Below, one piece after another: positions 14,274-21,026 of a stretch of DNA of 21,207 nucleotides. Position numbers and translations under genes: made by a program. How positions within the stretch are numbered: the first letter of the stretch is position 1; each line of letters opens with the position of its first letter. The stretch spans positions 1 through 21,207 of the forward strand of contig JBAYJJ010000023.1 of assembly GCA_041665165.1 (NCBI GenBank), read 5' to 3'. The notes under the pieces are model-generated. The model did no database searches. It had not been told where the DNA came from and was given only the letters and a program-made list of their open reading frames with translations. This stretch comes from MWCR01 sp041665165. GTDB taxonomy: Bacteria; Patescibacteriota; Patescibacteriia; 2-12-FULL-60-25.

Positions 14274-14302
14274 AGCTTACACTCGCCAAACCTAAAACTC
14301 AA
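14274..14302 (-). promoter_or_regulatory. Promoter of the phosphodiesterase gene
   Basis: On the minus strand TTGAGT, 17-bp spacer, TAAGCT; predicted start site within a few bases of the ATG. Confidence 0.45.
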
Positions 14303-14307
14303 GGCTC

Positions 14308-14407
14308 GGAAACACCAAACACCAAGAGACAAGATCCAAACAAGCCTAGTTGGTGTTTGGGCATTTGATGTTTGTTTGGTTTTTGGTTTTTGTTTCTTGG
14401 TGTTTCC
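14308..14407. repeat. Heptamer repeat array with inverted ends
   Basis: Five in-phase units of AAACACC type (14310-14344) followed by eight in-phase units of TTGGTGT/GGTTTTT type (14350-14405), i.e. the same motif in opposite senses. The outer 11 bp, GGAAACACCAA and TTGGTGTTTCC, are perfect inverted repeats. 14309-14340 is shared with 7292-7323. Confidence 0.75.
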
Positions 14408-14414
14408 ACCGGGG

Positions 14415-14443
14415 TAGACGTTTTCCGTTGGCCTTGATAACAT
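14415..14443 (+). promoter_or_regulatory. Possible tRNA-Cys promoter
   Basis: TAGACG, 17-bp spacer, TAACAT, ending 9 nt before the tRNA. Hexamers are only moderate matches. Confidence 0.3.
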
Positions 14444-14452
14444 CACGGGCGT

Positions 14453-14527
14453 GGCGTGATAGCCAAATGGCTAAGGCACGGGTCTGCAAAACCTGAATTG
14501 TGGGTTCGATTCCCACTCACGCCTCCA
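14453..14527 (+). tRNA. tRNA-Cys (anticodon GCA)
   Basis: Full cloverleaf of 75 nt with encoded CCA. Acceptor GGCGTGA/TCACGCC with discriminator T, the U73 expected for tRNA-Cys. Anticodon arm CGGGT-CTGCAAA-ACCTG; T-arm GTGGGTTCGATTCCCAC. Its terminator follows at once. Confidence 0.94.
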
Positions 14528-14560
14528 ATTTAAAAATGCCTTCTTGGGCATTTTTAAATT
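14527..14560 (+). terminator. tRNA-Cys terminator
   Basis: A 14-bp perfect stem AATTTAAAAATGCC / GGCATTTTTAAATT with loop TTCTTG, starting at the last base of the tRNA. Confidence 0.75.
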
Positions 14561-14658
14561 GCCAGCCGAAGCTGGACCAGACGAAGCCCTGTGCGAAGTC
14601 TGGTTAGCGAAGGATGGCCGATACTTGTTCTGCATGTGTTTTTTAGTGGGAATCGAAC

Positions 14659-14695
14659 AAAAAAAATACCGGCCCTCTTTGCAGAGAGAACCGGT
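14659..14695 (-). terminator. Terminator of the 153-aa orphan gene
   Basis: On the minus strand ACCGG..CTCT(CTGCAA)AGAG..CCGGT followed by ATTTTTTTT. Confidence 0.75.
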
Positions 14696-14709
14696 TTAGA
14701 CGATCCCCA

Positions 14710-15171
14710 TCACTTGCCCTTGCCTTTGCCTTTGAACAAATCTCTAAACTCGCTCATCAGTGACTCAAGAGCCTGCCTCTCCGCCTTCTGGGTTTCTGGC
14801 GTGGTCCTGAGGTATTCTTCCAGTCCCACAAGGATTTCCTTGCAAAAAGCCCGATAGTGACTATCGTGGCAGAACTGTTCCAAGGGAGAACCGTAATTGT
14901 CGCCTAAACGACAGACTACTCTGGAGGAAGAACCACAACGATAACCGGCGCTACTGCTTTTCCCAATAGCCAGTGCAAGCTGTATCAATGTCTCAAGCAA
15001 CGAAAGCTTCTTCAGATGGAGCGTCTTCGAAAACGCTTCGTACTTGGCAACAAGAACCTGGACATTGGCCAACATGTCATAGACCTTCATAGCTTCAAGC
15101 GCTTTGAGATTCTCGTCAGCCTCGGCGAGCAGACGATCCGTATCATCGATCAAATCGAGTGTCTTGTTCAT
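14710..15171 (-). CDS. Hypothetical Cys/His-containing protein, orphan with strong Shine-Dalgarno
   Basis: 153 aa from ATG 15171, chosen because GGAGG then stands seven bases upstream; the ATG two codons earlier abuts the GGAGGG with no spacing. Not recognised. Residues 1-70 are almost wholly helical with heptad-like Leu/Ala spacing (coiled coil likely). The middle holds C79, C87, C101, H102, H105 and C110, which could bind a metal. The C-terminus is helical and ends in a KGKGKGK tail suited to nucleic-acid or surface binding (inference). Single gene, with promoter at 15220-15248 and its own terminator. Confidence 0.72.
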   Translation of the reverse strand: MNKTLDLIDDTDRLLAEADENLKALEAMKVYDMLANVQVLVAKYEAFSKTLHLKKLSLLETLIQLALAIGKSSSAGYRCGSSSRVVCRLGDNYGSPLEQFCHDSHYRAFCKEILVGLEEYLRTTPETQKAERQALESLMSEFRDLFKGKGKGK

Positions 15172-15219
15172 TTCCATCCCTCCGCGTTGGTCGGGTTATA
15201 GGTGAAGATGTGCGTGTGT

Positions 15220-15248
15220 TTATTACACCAAATTCGTTGGTTTGTCAA
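15220..15248 (-). promoter_or_regulatory. Promoter of the 153-aa orphan gene
   Basis: On the minus strand perfect TTGACA, 17-bp spacer, TAATAA. Confidence 0.55.
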
Positions 15249-15254
15249 TACCCG

Positions 15255-15336
15255 AAAACCCCGCAAGCCCCTTTCTCAAGGGGCAGCGTACCAATACGTT
15301 AAAATCTCCTTGAGAAAGGAGAAGTGAAGAGGTTTT
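15255..15336. repeat. Paired-hairpin repeat element, copy 2
   Basis: The inverted counterpart of 6739-6818, with AAAACC/GGTTTT ends and hairpins GCCCCTT(TCTC)AAGGGGC and CTCCTT(GAGA)AAGGAG. The arms are conserved; the roughly 15 bases between the hairpins have diverged. Confidence 0.75.
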
Positions 15337-15344
15337 GCCATACC

Positions 15345-15368
15345 AAAAACCCCCTCGCGGGGGTTTTT
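15345..15368 (-). terminator. Terminator of the 3D-domain gene
   Basis: Perfect 10-bp stem AAAAACCCCC / GGGGGTTTTT with TCGC-type tetraloop. It can act on either strand; the 3D gene ends nine bases away. Confidence 0.8.
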
Positions 15369-15377
15369 AATTGTCTT

Positions 15378-15962
15378 TTACAAGACTTCAATCCTTAGGG
15401 TGCGCTTACCAAATTGGAAAGCCTCACCTTTAGTTTGCATCCACACATCAACGCGGTTAGAGAAGCGCTTATTCATGCGATCGTGAACCTCGAAAACCTG
15501 GTCACCGAAATAGTCGGGAATACGAATTTTGGTTCCGAAGGGCAAGAAGTTTGAAGCGACAATGCCCCAACGCGTATGCGATCCATCAGCCGTAATAAAA
15601 GGCGTGTCATCGCACTCTTCGACGCTGGACGTATAGGCTGTCATTTCTACGACTTTAGTATACTTAGCTTCAGACGAACTTGTCTGAGGCTTTTCGGAAA
15701 CTGACTGAGCCTTAACATTCTGCGTTTTATTTTCAATTGTAGTTTTGGTTACAGCAACAGCCTTTGTGACAGGTACTGTGAAACCTTGGTTTACGTCATC
15801 TGTGGCCTGAGTTCCCGTTGAAAATGCGGGCGACTGAGGTAATAGCTCCTGGGCGCGAGCAGACTGAACATTCAAAGATGTTATGACTAGCGCGACCAAG
15901 ACCAAGGTGAGTAATTTCCTACTGGCTGACGTGATATGATATGTATGGTGTAAAAACATCAT
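15378..15962 (-). CDS. Secreted 3D-domain protein (putative cell-wall enzyme)
   Basis: 194 aa. An N-terminal signal peptide (basic HITSASRK, hydrophobic 17-30, cleavage after ARA near 37) sends it out of the cytoplasm. A Ser/Thr/Lys linker (about 45-105) leads to a C-terminal 3D domain: MTAYTSS, ADGSHTRWGIVAS, LPFGTKIRIP, VHDRMNKRFSNRVDVWM. The Asp residues in TAD, VHD and VDVW are those that name the family, a double-psi beta-barrel found in MltA-type lytic transglycosylases and in YabE/YocH/YuiC-like proteins. A role in peptidoglycan remodelling is inferred; it stands divergently next to the penicillin-binding protein gene. An unusual Cys (EECDD) lies in the barrel. No Shine-Dalgarno. Confidence 0.85.
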   Translation of the reverse strand: MMFLHHTYHITSASRKLLTLVLVALVITSLNVQSARAQELLPQSPAFSTGTQATDDVNQGFTVPVTKAVAVTKTTIENKTQNVKAQSVSEKPQTSSSEAKYTKVVEMTAYTSSVEECDDTPFITADGSHTRWGIVASNFLPFGTKIRIPDYFGDQVFEVHDRMNKRFSNRVDVWMQTKGEAFQFGKRTLRIEVL

Positions 15963-15970
15963 ACTGATTG

Positions 15971-16062
15971 CTTGAGACAGAATAGACAGTTCGCAAATTA
16001 GCTAATTTCTCTCAAGTAAGCCATTAATCATTTGATTGACTGTGACTAACTCGGAAATTCCG
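15971..16062. promoter_or_regulatory. Divergent control region with nested palindromes
   Basis: Between the 3D gene and the PBP gene: AAATTAGCTAATTT (15995-16008, perfect 14-bp palindrome) enclosed by CTTGAGA (15971-15977) and TCTCAAG (16010-16016), plus CGGAAATTCCG (16052-16062). They look like operators, but no protein can be assigned, and no convincing -35/-10 pair was found for either gene. Confidence 0.35.
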
Positions 16063-16209
16063 CTAAGTTATGAATAAATTCAAGTGCGAATATATATACT
16101 GCAAACCCATCTTTTCTTATTCTCAAGACACTATTAATACCATAAAATCGGGTTTTTGTCAAGGGTAGCGCCCCAAATATCAGCTCAACCAAGCCAAATT
16201 CTACAAAAT

Positions 16210-19065
16210 ATGCCTATATATAGCCTCATGCCTAAGCCTAAAACCGAGTTGACTGGGCAAGACTCCAAAAAGATAACCAAAAAGCAGGTAAAGACCTGGG
16301 CCATGACCGCCGGGGTCATCATCTTAATGGTTGGTTTGGCTGGAATCCTGTCTTTTACCATTCTTATGGCCTGGGTGAGCCGCGATTTGCCCGATCCCAA
16401 TACCTTGCTCACTCGCGACATTCCTCAGTCCACCAAAATCTTTGATCGTACTGGAAAGGTCCTGCTCTATGAGATCCATGGCGATGAAAAGAGGACGCTG
16501 GTTACGATTGACCAGATTCCAGAGAGCATGAAGCAGGCCACCATTGCGATTGAAGACAAAACCTTTTATGAGCATCATGGCATAAACTGGCTGCGCATTG
16601 TTAAGGCTGTATATGTAGATGTGATCCAACACCGCAAAGCCCAAGGCGCATCAACCTTGACCCAACAGTTGGTCAAAAATGCAATTTTGACGAATGAGAA
16701 GAGCTGGGAAAGGAAACTCAAAGAATTTTTATTGGCTTTGCAAATGGAGCGGCATTACTCCAAGGACCAAATCTTGCAGATGTATTTGAATGAGGTTCCT
16801 TATGGATCAACCATCTATGGTATTGAATCAGCTTCTCAATCTTATTTTGGAAAAGGTGTAAAAGACCTTACGCTGGATGAATCTGCTTTGCTTGCGTCCA
16901 TTCCGCAGTCGCCGGATTATTATTCGCCATATGGAACTGGCATACATGGCGACAATCGCACTGACTTGGTTGCGCGCCAGCACTTGGTTTTGGATTCCAT
17001 GGCTCAGCAAAAATATATCACCCAGCAACAAGCTGACGAGGCCAAGCAAATCGATACGCTTAAAAAACTTTTGCCCCGTACTATCGGCAACATAAAAGCT
17101 CCGCATTTCGTGATGTACGTAAAATCCCAGCTTGAAGAAACTTATGGGCAAAAGAAAGTGGAACAGGGCGGTTTGATAGTCACCACGACCTTGGATTGGA
17201 ACAAAGAACAGGCTGCAGAAGAAGAAGTAGTAAAGGGCGTTGATAAAAATGGACCAAAGTTCGGGTTTGCCAACGCATCTCTTGTTTCTTTGGATCCCAA
17301 GACCGGACAAATCCTGGCCATGGTTGGTTCAAAAGACTTTTTTGACGAAGCGATAGACGGCCAAGTCAACGTAGCCCTGCGTCCGCGCCAACCCGGCTCG
17401 TCATTTAAGCCCATTGTATATGCAGCCGGCTTTATCAAAGGCTATACGCCAGAGACAATTTTGTGGGATGTGCTCACGACCTTTAAGACTGACATCGGAA
17501 ACTATATTCCAAAAAATTACAGCCCCAAATACAATGGCCCGGTTACAGTGCGCAAAGCTTTGCAAGGCTCACTCAACATCCCGGCCGTGGAAATGCTATA
17601 TCTGGTCGGCATAGACCGCGTACTTGATTTTGCCGAACAACTTGGTTACACAACCTTGGCCGATAGGAGTCGCTTTGGCCTCTCCCTGGTGCTAGGCGGC
17701 GGCGAAGTCAAGCTCATTGAGCATACAAACGCTTTTTCGGCTTTTGCCAATAATGGAATGCAATATCCAGTCTCATCCATCTTAAAAGTGACTGAGCCGG
17801 ATGGAACGGCTTTGGAAGAATGGAAACAGCCGGATGGTTCCCAGGTCATGCCCAAGGAGACGGCTGAGCAAATATCCAATGTCTTGTCTGACAATGCTTC
17901 GCGCGCCTACATTTTCGGCGCCAAAAACTATTTGACCCTGTCTGATCGCGCAGTCGCGACCAAGACCGGTACCACGAACAATTATAAGGATGCTTGGACC
18001 ATGGGTTACACCCCAAATTTGGTCACTGGCGTATGGACAGGCAATAGCAAGGGCAAGGAAATGAAATTCGGTGCAGATGGTTCAGTGATTGCCGCGCCGA
18101 TTTGGCAGGCGTACATGAAACGCGCTTTGGCTGACATGCCAAAAGAGAGTTTTATTGCTCCTCCGCCTTTGGACTATAGCTTAAAGTCAGTCTTGATTGG
18201 CAAGTCACTCTCGCATCCGGTCAAAGTGGATAAAATCTCTGGCTTGTTGGCTACAGAATATACCCCGCCGGAAAATGTAATAGAAAAACAAGTCTTTGAA
18301 GGCCACAATATTCTGTACTACGTGAACAAAGATGATCCGCGCGGCCCATATCCGGCCAATCCGCAGAACGATCCTCAGTATAATAATTGGGAGAATGCTG
18401 TTCAGGAGTGGATCCAAAAAAACCAATGGCATACGACTGATACTATTCCGACCTTGCCAGACACGGTTCACACAAAAGAGAATCAACCTGTCGTGACCTT
18501 GTATTCACCACAGCAGAATCAGACCATCACTCAGCGCGACCTGACCATTAATGCGAATGTACAAGCACCAAGGAGCATTGCACGCATTGAAATTGATATG
18601 GATGGTGTGGCCATTGGCTATACCAGCGGCAATACTGCTCCAATCAATGTCAAAATCCCGAATGTAATGGCCAATGGTTATCACGACATTGTGGTCACAG
18701 CCATTGATGATGTTGGAAACAGGGGATCATCCAAGGCCACCATCAACTTGATGGCTGACCAGAACATCTTGTCCCTGGAAGTAAAGTCACCCGCCTCCAA
18801 CACGACACTGTTCAAATCACAATTCCCACAAAGTATTGTCATTCAAACCAATGATGTGCAAGGTGTGAGCGACATCCAGGTCGTTTACGAACAAAACGGT
18901 GTCACACAAACCATTGGTACAATCCAAAACCCCTCATCCTTCATCAGCAAGGTTGTTTGGACCAATGCGCCAAACACAGGCTCTGCAAACATCTACGCCA
19001 TAGCACATAAAAATGACAATTCGTCAGTGCAGAGTGGAACCGTGCAGGTGAATATAAATGATTAA
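16210..19065 (+). CDS. Class A penicillin-binding protein with C-terminal Ig-like domains
   Basis: 951 aa from ATG 16210; an upstream TTG (16156) would add 18 residues and neither start has a Shine-Dalgarno. Bifunctional peptidoglycan synthase on the outer membrane face. Order: short basic cytoplasmic tail, one membrane helix (about 30-56), GT51 glycosyltransferase with catalytic E115 in EDKTFYEHHG and further GASTLTQQLVKN and RKLKEFLLALQMER motifs, then transpeptidase with SSFK (397-400, active Ser), SLN (454-456) and KTG (585-587). About 240 C-terminal residues (from VVTLYSPQQNQTI) form two Ig-like beta domains, an extension known in 1C/1A-type PBPs. The neighbouring 3D-domain gene also suits cell-wall work. 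All catalytic motifs are intact. Confidence 0.94.
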   Translation: MPIYSLMPKPKTELTGQDSKKITKKQVKTWAMTAGVIILMVGLAGILSFTILMAWVSRDLPDPNTLLTRDIPQSTKIFDRTGKVLLYEIHGDEKRTLVTIDQIPESMKQATIAIEDKTFYEHHGINWLRIVKAVYVDVIQHRKAQGASTLTQQLVKNAILTNEKSWERKLKEFLLALQMERHYSKDQILQMYLNEVPYGSTIYGIESASQSYFGKGVKDLTLDESALLASIPQSPDYYSPYGTGIHGDNRTDLVARQHLVLDSMAQQKYITQQQADEAKQIDTLKKLLPRTIGNIKAPHFVMYVKSQLEETYGQKKVEQGGLIVTTTLDWNKEQAAEEEVVKGVDKNGPKFGFANASLVSLDPKTGQILAMVGSKDFFDEAIDGQVNVALRPRQPGSSFKPIVYAAGFIKGYTPETILWDVLTTFKTDIGNYIPKNYSPKYNGPVTVRKALQGSLNIPAVEMLYLVGIDRVLDFAEQLGYTTLADRSRFGLSLVLGGGEVKLIEHTNAFSAFANNGMQYPVSSILKVTEPDGTALEEWKQPDGSQVMPKETAEQISNVLSDNASRAYIFGAKNYLTLSDRAVATKTGTTNNYKDAWTMGYTPNLVTGVWTGNSKGKEMKFGADGSVIAAPIWQAYMKRALADMPKESFIAPPPLDYSLKSVLIGKSLSHPVKVDKISGLLATEYTPPENVIEKQVFEGHNILYYVNKDDPRGPYPANPQNDPQYNNWENAVQEWIQKNQWHTTDTIPTLPDTVHTKENQPVVTLYSPQQNQTITQRDLTINANVQAPRSIARIEIDMDGVAIGYTSGNTAPINVKIPNVMANGYHDIVVTAIDDVGNRGSSKATINLMADQNILSLEVKSPASNTTLFKSQFPQSIVIQTNDVQGVSDIQVVYEQNGVTQTIGTIQNPSSFISKVVWTNAPNTGSANIYAIAHKNDNSSVQSGTVQVNIND

Positions 19066-19118
19066 CCCACCCGTATCGCATGTGCCGGTACTGCGGAGGG
19101 ACCACCCTGGCTCGTCAT

Positions 19119-19210
19119 TCAACTCGCCACCCCTCCTACGATAGGAGGGGACTGAGTTATTTTGTAACTAAGCCACGTCCCCGCCTAGCGTAGGCGGGGG
19201 TAGGGGGCGG
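19119..19210. repeat. Paired-hairpin element, G/C-rich variant
   Basis: Two perfect 9-bp hairpins with 3-nt loops: CCCCTCCTA(CGA)TAGGAGGGG (19130-19150) and CCCCGCCTA(GCG)TAGGCGGGG (19179-19199). The first is extended by AACTC/GAGTT. Same two-hairpin plan as the elements at 13411 and 19551. Confidence 0.6.
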
Positions 19211-19220
19211 TCTCGGCTAT

Positions 19221-19246
19221 AAAAAAGCCGTCCTGGATCGGAACGG
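19221..19246 (-). terminator. Terminator of the 71-aa orphan gene
   Basis: On the minus strand CCGTTC, 7-nt loop, GGACGG (one G-U pair), then CTTTTTT. Confidence 0.55.
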
Positions 19247-19257
19247 TATAGACGACA

Positions 19258-19473
19258 CTAACCCCGTATCGGCGGCTCGCGATAGTTGGTTGGGGTGTTC
19301 TGCGTGTAGAAGATGGTGAGCACATGTTGATCTACGCTACTGTCGTAGCTCTGTGCAACGTGATACATAGTGACTCCATCTTGTAGAAGGAATTTGTCTA
19401 TTTCCTCACCTCCTCTAATCGTCACCCCTTCCTCAACCCTAGCCGTATGGAGCAAAAAAGTTTTTCTTAGCAT
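19258..19473 (-). CDS. Small hypothetical protein, orphan with strong Shine-Dalgarno
   Basis: 71 aa from ATG 19473, fixed by AAGGAGGA five bases upstream; a longer in-frame reading to 19527 would run through the promoter and is rejected. Not recognised. The sequence alternates short hydrophobic and polar stretches (KTFLLHTARVEEG, KFLLQDGVTMYHVAQ, HVLTIFYTQ), suggesting a small all-beta domain; no Cys, no signal peptide, no membrane helix. It has its own promoter and terminator and lies between two paired-hairpin elements, downstream of dnaN on the same strand but probably transcribed separately. Confidence 0.6.
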   Translation of the reverse strand: MLRKTFLLHTARVEEGVTIRGGEEIDKFLLQDGVTMYHVAQSYDSSVDQHVLTIFYTQNTPTNYREPPIRG

Positions 19474-19491
19474 CGCTTCCTCCTTGCGTGC

Positions 19492-19520
19492 AGTTAAGCA
19501 GAAAATGGGTGGGGTGTCAA
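19492..19520 (-). promoter_or_regulatory. Promoter of the 71-aa orphan gene
   Basis: On the minus strand perfect TTGACA, 17-bp spacer, TTAACT. Confidence 0.5.
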
Positions 19521-19550
19521 TACTCATATACTAAAACCCCTTTTGGGTAA

Positions 19551-19662
19551 ACTTAACCCACTCTGTCGCTTAACAGCGACCTCTCTCCCTTAACTCAAGG
19601 GAGAGATTGTATCTTACAAATCCTCCCCTTGGCATAAGGGGAGGAAAAAGGTGGGGTTAAGT
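19551..19662. repeat. Paired-hairpin element downstream of dnaN
   Basis: Ends ACTTAACCC and GGGTTAAGT are perfect 9-bp inverted repeats. Inside: GTCGCT(TAAC)AGCGAC, then two 25-nt hairpins with 10-bp stems and 5-nt loops (19582-19606 with TCTCTCCCTT; 19621-19645 with TCCTCCCCTT). Layout and hairpin geometry equal those of 13411-13579, though the end sequences differ. Confidence 0.7.
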
Positions 19663-19671
19663 GTAAATCAA

Positions 19672-20805
19672 CTATTGCCTGATAGGCATTACCAAGTACC
19701 TATATTCCATCTCACCCTCAGCTGGCAACAGCATCACAGGCGACATTGAGCCGATCAAAGACAACTTGATCTTATCGCCATCAAAAGCATTCAAACCATC
19801 TGCCAAATATTTGAAGTTCAAAGCCACCTCATTAGCGTCGCCGCTGATTTCACCCTTGATCATGCTCTTGGTTTTGCCTGTGCCCTCATCTGAAGACTCA
19901 ACCATGCAAGAGCTGGCTGTTGCATCAAGCTTAAAATGCACATCATTGATCTCTTTCTTGGAAAAAATACTGGCTGCCTTGACCGCCTTCATGAGCTCAG
20001 ACCTGGATAACACCCCATTGGTCTTAAAAGCTGTTGGGATAATGTTCTGATAGTCTGGAAAAGCAGCTTCAATCAAGCGCGTGGTCAGCTCAACCGTGCC
20101 ATAACCCACAACCAATTGATTCTCAGTCATGCTCCAGCTCAATTCCTCGGGCGGAGCAATATCATTCTTATACGAAGTTATGATGCGCTGGATCTCGCTC
20201 ATGGCCCTAGCTGGCACAATAATACTCATGGAGCGGCTTGAATCACTGCAAGACACCATCTGCTCAGCCAGCCTGTACGAGTCCGTGGCCACAAAAGCCA
20301 CTTTACCTGCATGGCTGGGCGGATTAAAGAAGCAAGCTACTCCAGAAAGCTCTGGCCTGGACTCTGACATGGAAACTGCAAACACAACGCGCCCAATGGC
20401 CACCCTGAGGTCTGAGGCCTTCATCTGAAGCGTATGGTTCTTGGTTAGTTTGGGCAAAAGCGGAAACTCGCTGGCTGGCATGCCGCGCAAAACAGTTTCT
20501 TGGTCATTTGACCTCACTTCCAAGCCATCGTCCTTAAGTTCAAACTCAACTTTGCCGGCTGGGAGCAGTCCTACGAAGTCCATAAAGATTTTGGCTGGCA
20601 CACTATACTCACCCTCAACATCAACCTTGCCCCTGATCATGCAACAAATGGAAATCTCAAGATTTGTGGTATTGAGTTGTATCCCGCCCTTTTCGGCTTT
20701 TATCAAAACATTTCCCAAAACCGGCAGGTTGATGTTTTTTCCGGTTATGTGTCCCACCAGAGACAGGCCCTGGGTCAGGTTTTCTTGAGTACATGAGAAT
20801 TTCAT
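19672..20805 (-). CDS. dnaN: DNA polymerase III sliding clamp (beta subunit)
   Basis: 377 aa, typical length. The homodimeric ring tethers Pol III to DNA and is loaded by the clamp loader that includes the nearby HolA. Three clamp domains are recognisable: MKFSCTQENLTQGLSLV at the start, the domain 1 end with LEVRSNDQETVLRGMPASEFP (about 100-120), FAVSMSESRPELSGVAC in domain 2 (family pattern S-x-x-x-x-R-x-x-L-x-G), ATDSYRLAEQ, and the C-terminal SPVMLLPAEGEMEYRYLVMPIRQ, close to the family's P-x-x-Y-x-x-MP-[IVM]-R ending. It lies downstream of dnaA in the common dnaA-dnaN order; the 221-bp gap holds repeats. No strong Shine-Dalgarno. Confidence 0.96.
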   Translation of the reverse strand: MKFSCTQENLTQGLSLVGHITGKNINLPVLGNVLIKAEKGGIQLNTTNLEISICCMIRGKVDVEGEYSVPAKIFMDFVGLLPAGKVEFELKDDGLEVRSNDQETVLRGMPASEFPLLPKLTKNHTLQMKASDLRVAIGRVVFAVSMSESRPELSGVACFFNPPSHAGKVAFVATDSYRLAEQMVSCSDSSRSMSIIVPARAMSEIQRIITSYKNDIAPPEELSWSMTENQLVVGYGTVELTTRLIEAAFPDYQNIIPTAFKTNGVLSRSELMKAVKAASIFSKKEINDVHFKLDATASSCMVESSDEGTGKTKSMIKGEISGDANEVALNFKYLADGLNAFDGDKIKLSLIGSMSPVMLLPAEGEMEYRYLVMPIRQ

Positions 20806-21026
20806 ATTCTAGATTTTATCCTATATCTTATTCTTTGTTAGTATTCTTAAAAAATATATATGGGTAGTAGCAGTAATAAGCTTGTGGATTTGTGGTATAA
20901 GTCGGTTTGAAGGCTAGGTATAAGAAAGATTTTTATAACAGGGACTGTGTGCGGCTGTGGGGACTGGGTGGGACTGAAACCCTCGTGACTCGTGACTCGT
21001 GAATTGTGACCCAGGTTGTGCCCAGG
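20806..21026. other. dnaA-dnaN intergenic region with direct repeats
   Basis: Contents: GGGACTG three times (20941, 20960, 20970); heptamers CTCGTGA three times plus ATTGTGA (20982-21009); a tandem 11-mer CCCAGGTTGTG/CCCAGGTTATG (21010-21031, running into the dnaA stop); and an A/T-rich stretch near 20845-20865. No exact TTATCCACA DnaA box; the nearest matches, on the minus strand, are AAATCCACA and TTATACCACA. It could carry part of an origin, but the region upstream of dnaA, outside the window, is as likely. Confidence 0.45.
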
